From assembly GCA_018268195.1 (NCBI GenBank), contig JAFDWZ010000016.1:1-37329 (forward strand): 37,329 nucleotides of DNA. The letters run 5' to 3'. Under the pieces are notes generated by a model, which worked only from the letters and a program-made list of their open reading frames with translations, did not search any database and was not told the DNA's origin. Source of the DNA: Bacteroidota bacterium (GTDB lineage Bacteria > Bacteroidota > Bacteroidia > AKYH767-A > OLB10). Made by a program: the position numbers and the translations under genes. Shown in pieces: positions 31,284 to 37,329 of this stretch; positions within the stretch are counted from its first letter, which is position 1; each line of letters opens with the position of its first letter.

Positions 31284-33680
31284 TTAAACCGTTGCCTCCA
31301 ACTCTGTAATTCTTTTTTCAATTAGCTGAATGAGTCTGTCGAATGCCTTTTTACATTCATATAAAACTACAACTGCTGATTTTTTATCATGGCCTTCCTG
31401 AAGCAGCCATTCTAAATTTTTAAATATACGTGCAAAATTATCCAGCTCTAATTGTCGGAATGAAGGAATCATGCGATGCAGGTTTGCTGCTGCCTGTTCG
31501 TAGTTACCTTCCTCTGAAAAATGCAAAGCGTGGTCTAATAGTTTGGTGTTACTGCTCACAAATATTTTGAGCATCTTGATTACAAAATCACTCTTGCCGT
31601 TTGATGTTTTAAAAAGACTGCTTAGGTTGAACGAAAACATATCTGTCGTTGCAGATGACAGCTCCCTGTGTTGCCTTATTAATGGTTTCAGCATTCGCGC
31701 AAGCTGAAGTGAGTCAAAAGGCTTTAGCAGCACTTCGTTCATTCCTGCCTCTGCACACTCTTGTCGTGCATCATTCATCATGTTGGCTGTGATACCAATA
31801 ACAGGAAGTGTTTTGCTGATATGTTCACGGATAAACAGTACAGCCTGTCTGCCGTTCATCTCCGGCATCTGCACATCCATAAGTACAGCATCAGGATTTT
31901 CAAGTAATATTTTTTCTATTGCCTCTTTACCATTGTGTGCTATACTCACACTTGCTCCTGCCTCCTTCAGCGATGCTGTTGCCAGCTCGAGATTGAGGTC
32001 ATCATCTTCCGCTATTAAAATTCTTTCATTGCTGAATAATTCTTTGTCATCATCTGTTACAGCTTGTTGCGCATCAGCGGAGGTTACCTGCTGATAGGGT
32101 ATGGTAATGGTGATGACGGTACCTTTCTGCAAACGGCTTTCTATAGTTATCTCCCCTTTCAGCAAATCGGTAATTTTTCCTGTTATGGCAAGACCCAACC
32201 CGGTGCCTCCGTAATTTTTTTCAATATTATCAGCTTGCTCATACGGATTAAAAATGCGTTGAAGTTTTTCTTCGGGAATGCCGATGCCCGTATCTGATAC
32301 TTTAAAAGAATATTTTCCTTCTTCCGGTTTAAACACGTACAGATGCACGGTTCCTTCATTGGTAAACTTGATGGCATTGGCAGCCACGTTAATCAGTATT
32401 TGTCGCAGACGCAACGGGTCGCCCTCCACCACATCACGGCTTACTGATGTAGTGTCTGCCGTGAAATGAATGTTCTTTTCAGTGGCTTTCTGCAACAGCA
32501 TGGAGTGAACATCTTTCACCAATGCTGCTATTGAAAACGGTTCGTTCTTCAACTGAAGTTTTCCCGTTTCTATCCGCGATAAATCCAATACATCATTCAC
32601 AATATTGAGCAGATGATCACCTGCCTTGTCAATGGTACGTATGTATTGTTTTTGTTCAGTAGTAGCCGAAGTATTCAGCAGTCGTTTGGTAAAACCTGTG
32701 ATAGCACTTAGCGGAGTTCGTATTTCATGGCTCATGCTTGCAAGAAAATCTTCTTTGAAACGGGCAAGCTGCTCCGATTTGGCCTTTGCTTTTTCAAGTT
32801 CGGTCTTATAACGATTAGCGCGGCTAATTCCGGTTAGAATCATTACCGACAACAGTAAAATCAAAACTGCTGCCAACAGCGTAACTACCATCACCGTTTG
32901 CATCTGCCTGTTAGAGTCGGCAACAACACGCTGCGACTGAAGCTCGTTGTTAATTCTGATTTTTTGTTCGAGATTGTCAACTTGCTGCTGCAATTGCTTT
33001 TTAAGTTCTTTATCCAGGTCAAGCATCAGCAATTCTTTCTCGCTGAGTATAGAAATTTTCTTTACTTCATTTTCTTTGGCTGCTGTTACCGTTTTTTTAA
33101 TGCTGCTGAGTTTCTCTGCCTGTAAATTATTCAGTGAGTCGAGAAAAGACGCTTTCTCTTCCAGGTCGCGAAGACGCTTGCCTGAAGAAAATAATCGTTT
33201 GAAAAATCCGGGCCTGGCTTCGGCAACAGTGTCACTGTCGGCAGGAACGACAATATCATTCACATTGCCTGATATTTTATTCATTGCATCATTTATAAGC
33301 TGACGGTATCGCAAGTCAATAAGCTCATCATACAACGCAAATTTCTTTTTTACTGATTCTGATATATCGTCAAACGCTCTCTCATTTCCGGCAAACCTGT
33401 TTTTCAAGTTAACCAATTGTGAGTCGGTGGCCGAAACTATTTGGTAATAGCTGGAGAGATAATCCTTGTTGCGTGTGATTGCAAACGACCTTACATCGCT
33501 TTCGGCATTGTTAACATTAAGCACCATTTGGTTTAAATCCGAAATACGGGTATCGGGTTGTTGCAGCGTATGAATGGTGTGACTCAGTGCCGTTGTTATT
33601 CGGTAATTATACCAAGTAAGAAAAATAGCTACTGCCAATGCCACAATCATCAGCAACACTATGTAAAAGCGTTTTTGCAT
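31284..33680 (-). CDS. Membrane hybrid sensor histidine kinase with receiver and Hpt domains
   Basis: The 798-residue protein passes a phosphate along His-Asp-His sites. Two membrane helices (about 5-22 and 262-284) flank a helical CHASE3-like periplasmic region. Then follow the dimerisation/phosphoacceptor domain with His318 in SMSHEIRTP, the ATPase domain (NVAANAIKFT, DTGIGIPEEK, GGTGLGLA), a receiver domain with Asp602 in LMDVQMPEMNG and a C-terminal phosphotransfer domain with candidate His735 in NLHRMIPSF. No response regulator gene is next to it, so the output partner is unknown. The promoter at 33689 implies almost no leader. Confidence 0.93.
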   Translation of the reverse strand: MQKRFYIVLLMIVALAVAIFLTWYNYRITTALSHTIHTLQQPDTRISDLNQMVLNVNNAESDVRSFAITRNKDYLSSYYQIVSATDSQLVNLKNRFAGNERAFDDISESVKKKFALYDELIDLRYRQLINDAMNKISGNVNDIVVPADSDTVAEARPGFFKRLFSSGKRLRDLEEKASFLDSLNNLQAEKLSSIKKTVTAAKENEVKKISILSEKELLMLDLDKELKKQLQQQVDNLEQKIRINNELQSQRVVADSNRQMQTVMVVTLLAAVLILLLSVMILTGISRANRYKTELEKAKAKSEQLARFKEDFLASMSHEIRTPLSAITGFTKRLLNTSATTEQKQYIRTIDKAGDHLLNIVNDVLDLSRIETGKLQLKNEPFSIAALVKDVHSMLLQKATEKNIHFTADTTSVSRDVVEGDPLRLRQILINVAANAIKFTNEGTVHLYVFKPEEGKYSFKVSDTGIGIPEEKLQRIFNPYEQADNIEKNYGGTGLGLAITGKITDLLKGEITIESRLQKGTVITITIPYQQVTSADAQQAVTDDDKELFSNERILIAEDDDLNLELATASLKEAGASVSIAHNGKEAIEKILLENPDAVLMDVQMPEMNGRQAVLFIREHISKTLPVIGITANMMNDARQECAEAGMNEVLLKPFDSLQLARMLKPLIRQHRELSSATTDMFSFNLSSLFKTSNGKSDFVIKMLKIFVSSNTKLLDHALHFSEEGNYEQAAANLHRMIPSFRQLELDNFARIFKNLEWLLQEGHDKKSAVVVLYECKKAFDRLIQLIEKRITELEATV

Positions 33681-33688
33681 ATCGGTTT

Positions 33689-33696
33689 CAAAAATA
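33689..33696 (-). promoter_or_regulatory. -7 element of the hybrid kinase gene
   Basis: On the minus strand TATTTTTG matches TAnnTTTG exactly. It predicts a start near 33685, only five bases before the ATG, so the transcript would have almost no leader. A TTTG lies 16 bases upstream, shorter than the usual 19-21. Confidence 0.45.
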
Positions 33697-33907
33697 CAAC
33701 CCTGTTTTGTCTCAAACAGAAAATGTTTTTCCCATTTTGAAACAAATATTGAACAATCAAAAGGAATAAATGCTACTGTGTAAAACTTTGCAAACTGCTG
33801 ATATGTAAAATATTGAGGTGTTTACAACGCCACTGATTGGGAGAGCTGACTTGCTTTGGCACGTTGTTGTATAGTATCGGGGTATATAAATTCAAATTTC
33901 AAACAAG

Positions 33908-34774
33908 ATGAAAAAGTTAATTTTAATAGCACTCCCGGTAATAGGAATGTCATTATTCGGATGCGAAAACTACAAAGAACAAGCTACACAGTTGGCTAAA
34001 GAGCGTGACTCACTTATGGCATTAAACAATGCCGGCACACAAACTATTGATGAGTTTGTAAGCACACTTACTGAAGTTGAAAACAACCTCGGCAAGATAA
34101 CTGAAAAACAAAATGCTGTAGCTATGGCTGCTGACCGTAATCCTGAAGGTGCACGTTCATCTCGCGAAAGACTGAATGCTCAGATTGAAGAGATTAACAA
34201 CCTGATGACGGAAAACAAAGCCAAAATTGAAGAGTTGAATAAAAAACTCCGTGGCTCAAGTGCTCATGCTGCAAAATTTGAAAAAATGGTAAAATCGCTC
34301 CAGGAGCAACTTACTCAAAAAGAGCAGGAACTTGCTACATTGAACGAAAAATTAGGTTCGCTGAACATTGAACTTGCTACACTGAAAACCAGTTTCGACT
34401 CTGTATCAACCATGAATCAGAGCCAGGCAACTACTATTGCCGATCAGACTACTAAAATACATACAGCCTATTACACTGTTGGCAACTATAAAAAATTGCG
34501 CGACAAACAAGTTCTTTCTAAAAGAGGTGGTTTGTTAGGTCTGGGTAAAACACCTTCTGTTGTACCTGCAATTAAAGATGATAACTTTACCCGCATTGAT
34601 TACACTCAGGTGAACACTATTCCGGTGAATAGCAAAAAAGCTGAGTTGGTGACCACACATCCTGAAGGGTCTTACAAAATAGAAAAAGAGAATGACAAAG
34701 TAAGTGATATCGTTATCACTGATCCTGAAAAATTCTGGAGTGCTTCAAAATATTTAGTAGTAATGACTAAGTAA
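33908..34774 (+). CDS. Coiled-coil lipoprotein, possibly Cbp1-like
   Basis: The 288-residue protein has a lipoprotein signal ending at LFGC (Cys19). Residues 20-190 are a long coiled coil of charged heptads (SRERLNAQIEEINNLMTENKAKIEELNKK). The C-terminal 90 residues form a small domain starting YTVGNYKKLRDKQVL and ending SASKYLVVM, which recurs in Bacteroidota proteins named after the collagen-binding Cbp1. The name is by memory and not tested here; a general cell-envelope role is safer. It stands alone and is followed by a clear terminator. Confidence 0.75.
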   Translation: MKKLILIALPVIGMSLFGCENYKEQATQLAKERDSLMALNNAGTQTIDEFVSTLTEVENNLGKITEKQNAVAMAADRNPEGARSSRERLNAQIEEINNLMTENKAKIEELNKKLRGSSAHAAKFEKMVKSLQEQLTQKEQELATLNEKLGSLNIELATLKTSFDSVSTMNQSQATTIADQTTKIHTAYYTVGNYKKLRDKQVLSKRGGLLGLGKTPSVVPAIKDDNFTRIDYTQVNTIPVNSKKAELVTTHPEGSYKIEKENDKVSDIVITDPEKFWSASKYLVVMTK

Positions 34775-34808
34775 GAACAGAAAATAATTCTTTGGTTTTA
34801 GGTTGGGT

Positions 34809-34835
34809 AGCGGAGCAGAAATGCTCCGCTTTTTT
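34809..34835 (+). terminator. Rho-independent terminator after the coiled-coil lipoprotein gene
   Basis: AGCGGAGCA and TGCTCCGCT form a perfect 9-bp stem with a GAAA tetraloop and a run of six T. This is a strong, textbook terminator 34 bases after the stop codon. Confidence 0.92.
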
Positions 34836-35129
34836 CTTGCCTTACAGTCAGCGATATGTTGTGTAAGAGCCACACATTTTGATGCTCTATAAAATAACGT
34901 TCTGATGTTTACTCCTGCGATAAATTCAATCGCAAGCGGTACATATCCTGTTGATGACAGTAAATTTTAATCACTAAAATAGCCTTAGTTAATGAAGACA
35001 ATAGGATAATCTTTTTGCTTAAGCTTACGCAATACTATATGCTAATAGCAAAAGCAATCCTGTTTGTTAAAAAAGAAATACTCAAAGTGAATAACCTACC
35101 ATGTAATAAGCGACCTTTGAAAAACGCTG
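34836..35129. other. Intergenic stretch without a recognisable gene
   Basis: I see no convincing reading frame or RNA here. Small inverted pieces are present, such as TTTTGCT near 35012 with AGCAAAA near 35047, but they are too short to call. The stretch lies between two convergent genes. Confidence 0.6.
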
Positions 35130-36065
35130 TTATTTTAATTCAACAGAGGTGCCCGCTATCATAGTGCCTTCGCAATAAACTTCAATGGTATATTTTCCCT
35201 GAGCAAAAGGAGAACCTTTTTCCCAGTAAATACACATATTGGTTTCTTTATTGTCATAATCAAACGAATCCTTTACGGTGTAAAGAGAAGCCTGTCCGCC
35301 AACGGTAAACGTTTCGGAGTTATTTGTCATTACCGAACCGTCAGGTGCAGTTATTTTTACAAAAACATCTTTTGACCCTGCAGTAGTTACCGTATTTTCA
35401 AGAATGGTAAAGCAAGTCTTAATTTTTTGAACTGACGATGCCTTGTTGGTTTCCGTTTCTCTTCCGCTGTTTTTATATCTCACTCCCGAAGATTTAACTG
35501 AGGTAGTCTTTAATACTGATGCAGCTGCTACCCGTTTGGACAGAACGGTATTTTCCATTTCAAGTGTTGAGGATTTATTTTTCTCAACGGTAATCATGTT
35601 GTTAAGCGATTCGTTTTGCGACAGCAGTTGTTCGTTTGCACCTTTAAGTGAGTCGAGTTGTAACACGTACAACTGGTTCATAGACTTCAGCCTTTCTAAC
35701 TCCTGGCGTGCTGCTTTCAGTTGAACGGCATCGCCCGATTCTATCATACGTCTGATTTGCGCCATTTTGCTTTTTATCTCCTCGTCCTTGCTAAGCAATT
35801 GCGACTGCAGACTTGAATTCTCCTGATTAATTTTCTCAAACTCTGCTTTCACCCGTTGCAATTCTGCCGAAAGGGCATCGCGCTCTGCCGAAGTACTTTC
35901 TAAACTGCGTGAAACCTCTTCCAAATGGCTCTTTTTATCAAAAAACTGCCATAAGAGCAAACCGTTAACACCTAATAATATGGCAATTACCACAAAAACC
36001 AACGCCCTGCGTGAGTTCTGTTCGCGCTTGTCGGCCCGTGCAAATTCATTGTTTGAGTCTTCCAT
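35130..36065 (-). CDS. Membrane-anchored coiled-coil protein of unknown function
   Basis: The 311-residue protein has a short charged N-terminus, a single membrane helix (about 21-40, VFVVIAILLGVNGLLLWQFF) and a coiled coil to about residue 180 (ERDALSAELQRVKAEFEKIN). The C-terminal 90 residues form a beta-rich domain (TITAPDGSVMTN-like strands to GTMIAGTSVELK) with the shape of an Ig or fibronectin fold. It would face the periplasm. I do not recognise a family. It stands alone with its own upstream gap, and its 3' side faces the coiled-coil lipoprotein gene. Confidence 0.72.
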   Translation of the reverse strand: MEDSNNEFARADKREQNSRRALVFVVIAILLGVNGLLLWQFFDKKSHLEEVSRSLESTSAERDALSAELQRVKAEFEKINQENSSLQSQLLSKDEEIKSKMAQIRRMIESGDAVQLKAARQELERLKSMNQLYVLQLDSLKGANEQLLSQNESLNNMITVEKNKSSTLEMENTVLSKRVAAASVLKTTSVKSSGVRYKNSGRETETNKASSVQKIKTCFTILENTVTTAGSKDVFVKITAPDGSVMTNNSETFTVGGQASLYTVKDSFDYDNKETNMCIYWEKGSPFAQGKYTIEVYCEGTMIAGTSVELK

Positions 36066-36409
36066 TCTGTGACTTACAAAATTTTAATGGTGCAAAATAA
36101 TATAATTTAACCAAACAGGCAATACCTGTCATAAAATATCAGCTTATTGATACGTATAACCGAGTCATAGAGTTGCCTGATTTATATGCCGAAGCAGTGA
36201 TTTATTTATAATTTCTTACATGGCAGGGCAGTGGTTGTAATCCGGTTTATTATGGCTTATGTATGGCAGGACTTTGCAATGCTGTTCTATTAATCTTAGG
36301 ATTTCCGGCATGAATTTGCGCTCCATCGAGAAACTGTGTGTGGGTAGTTTATTCGGTAATCTTTCATAATCCCTGAAGAGAAAGTATAAACACTCTGACA
36401 TAAGTTTTC

Positions 36410-36427
36410 TCCCGATAATTATCGGGA
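36410..36427. repeat. 18-bp perfect palindrome
   Basis: TCCCGATAATTATCGGGA is its own reverse complement. It is inside a doubtful reading frame and is not followed by a T run, so it is unlikely to be a terminator. Similar CCGATA-type palindromes recur in Bacteroidota genomes as dispersed repeats, by memory and not checked here. Confidence 0.6.
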
Positions 36428-36677
36428 TGTGACTCATATATAGTTTGCTTTTTTTTAATGACAAGAACGTGTTTGTCAGAAATAAGAATTGAGCCAGTTG
36501 GGGAACTTTTTGCAAAAAGCGAAAATCAATAAGCATGTCCACAAAAGGTATTTGCAGAAACTATAAAGTCCGTTAGACAGCCTATAATCCACTTGCGTAT
36601 TTTGTATATGTAACCGCCAGCGTTTTTCAGATAATTTTCGATAAGTAATTGAAAATCAAACGGGGTGAGTTGTGGGA

Positions 36678-36710
36678 ATTGCGTATATTTGTGAGTTAGG
36701 CGTTATGCTA
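36678..36710 (+). repeat. Right copy of the 33-bp terminal inverted repeat
   Basis: This matches the reverse complement of 9-41 at 27 of 33 positions, with 19 of 20 across the core ATTGCGTATATTT-x-TGAGTT. It contains TATATTTG (36684-36691), a full -7 promoter match, and GTTAGGC at 36695-36701, which fits the integron core-site pattern GTTRRRY. It lies about 60 bases before the methylase start. Confidence 0.6.
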
Positions 36711-36772
36711 CAACGACAGTGCAAACTTTGACAGATAACCTCAAATGACAAAATATTTAGTAAATTAGCAAA

Positions 36773-37329
36773 ATGAATAATATTGTAGCAGAACCAGTAG
36801 AAACGTACAATCAAGTTGGACTTGGTTTGACAAACTATGTAGACACGAGAAGACTTTCCCCAATCTTAAAGTGGGCAGGAGGAAAAGAACAAGAGTTGAA
36901 ATACATTCTACCCAATTTACCACAAGAAAAATTCAACGATTATTACGAGCCTTTTGTGGGTGGTGGTGCTGTTTATACAGCAGTTCAAGCAGACAAATAT
37001 TTCATAAATGACAAATCAGACGAGTTAATAACTTTGTATCGAAGTTTCACGAACAGCGACAGACAATTATTTTTCAAAGCTCTTGACGAAATAATTCATA
37101 ATTGGGATTTACTAACAACTGTAATTCAAAACAACGAAAAGTTTTTTATTCAGACGTATAAAAAATACTCAACTGACAAAATAGACGATAATAAACTCAA
37201 AGACATTTTATTTGAATTTATTTTGACACACTCTGACCAATTCAATGGAATGTTTTCAACCATTTTCAACTTCAATATTGAAAATTTTATCAAAGAAATT
37301 AAAATAAACCTCATTCGTAAAATCAAACG
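36773..37329 (+). CDS. D12-class DNA adenine methylase, truncated by the window end
   Basis: D12-class enzymes methylate N6 of adenine in DNA and often pair with restriction enzymes. I translated 185 codons from the ATG at 36773 to the end of the window without a stop. The family signature SPILKWAGGKEQEL lies at about 29-42, the SAM motif YEPFVGGGAV at 58-67 and the segment FINDKSDELITLY at 77-89. The catalytic DPPY motif lies beyond the window and is not seen. The upstream sequence is repeat-rich, suggesting an accessory gene. A restriction partner could follow outside the window. Confidence 0.9.
   Translation, partial: MNNIVAEPVETYNQVGLGLTNYVDTRRLSPILKWAGGKEQELKYILPNLPQEKFNDYYEPFVGGGAVYTAVQADKYFINDKSDELITLYRSFTNSDRQLFFKALDEIIHNWDLLTTVIQNNEKFFIQTYKKYSTDKIDDNKLKDILFEFILTHSDQFNGMFSTIFNFNIENFIKEIKINLIRKIK

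Larger units (their letters stand above)
36066..36772. other. Gene-poor, repeat-bearing stretch before the methylase
   Basis: About 700 bases hold no gene I trust. An open frame of 108 codons (36216-36542, minus) is interrupted in character by an 18-bp perfect palindrome and has no recognisable motif. The stretch holds the palindrome at 36410-36427, the direct repeats GTCCGTTAG (36568-36576) and TTGCGTATTTTGTAT (36593-36607) and the right terminal repeat at 36678-36710. Two GTTRRRY heptamers lie at 36572 and 36695. Confidence 0.55.

Noticed and set aside
31272..31296. Hairpin GGCAAC-N13-GTTGCC as a terminator between two convergent genes
   Set aside because: Only a 6-bp stem with a long loop and no T run, and it overlaps the kinase coding end.
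35010..35060. Inverted pieces TTTTGCT/AGCAAAA as an RNA structure
   Set aside because: The arms are seven bases with a loop of nearly 30; this is expected by chance in AT-rich DNA.
36216..36542. 108-codon open frame on the minus strand
   Set aside because: It has no recognisable motif, contains an 18-bp perfect palindrome and lies in a repeat-bearing gap. Codon pattern does not look coding.

Overview
The window is about 37 kb of AT-rich chromosomal DNA from a member of the Bacteroidota. Four things point there: a PorZ-like type IX secretion (T9SS) protein and a second protein with a T9SS type A sorting domain; -7 promoter elements of the Bacteroidota type (TAnnTTTG); many short lipoproteins and OmpA or outer-membrane barrel proteins of that phylum; and a CoaX/outer-membrane-protein gene pair. 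Genus cannot be fixed; a free-living, respiring, Chitinophagales- or Saprospiria-like organism is plausible. I saw no rRNA, tRNA, CRISPR array or complete insertion sequence.

Layout. 1-1300: repeat-rich left edge and a tyrosine recombinase. 1318-13438: ordinary cell-envelope and housekeeping genes (PorZ, a GT4 glycosyltransferase, a 1158-residue outer-membrane protein, an OmpA lipoprotein, small lipoproteins, CoaX and an outer-membrane protein). 13570-20151: a sulfur module made of a TauE exporter, a CstB-like persulfide dioxygenase/rhodanese fusion, a haem-c lipoprotein, a Crp/Fnr regulator and a tightly packed eight-gene operon rich in rhodanese, thioredoxin, OsmC and small membrane proteins, closed by a strong terminator. 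20372-25162: a nitric-oxide/haem module (Rrf2 regulator with FeS-type cysteines, HTHP haem protein, group III truncated haemoglobin, membrane protein, tryptophan 2,3-dioxygenase family protein, methyltransferase, RIC/ScdA repair protein, azurin lipoprotein), also closed by a strong terminator. 25298-36065: mixed genes (DUF488, YggS, MutY, polysaccharide deacetylase, RsmI, a T9SS cargo protein, a large helical protein, a hybrid histidine kinase, coiled-coil proteins). 36066-37329: a gene-poor stretch with repeats, then a truncated D12-class DNA adenine methylase running off the end.

The most interesting part is the adjacent pair of stress modules. Two sulfur-module promoters carry nearly the same 14-bp Crp/Fnr-type palindrome at exactly the same distance from a degraded -7 element, the geometry of class II activation. 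A third, weaker copy overlaps the regulator's own promoter. The regulator carries a C-x5-CC motif and may sense reactive sulfur or redox state. The NO module starts with a 24-bp near-perfect palindrome overlapping the -33 box of the Rrf2 gene, which suggests autoregulation. Together the modules look like linked persulfide and NO defence, with a tryptophan-dioxygenase-type haem enzyme in an unexpected place. The two window edges share related repeats, which suggests both lie at boundaries with accessory DNA.
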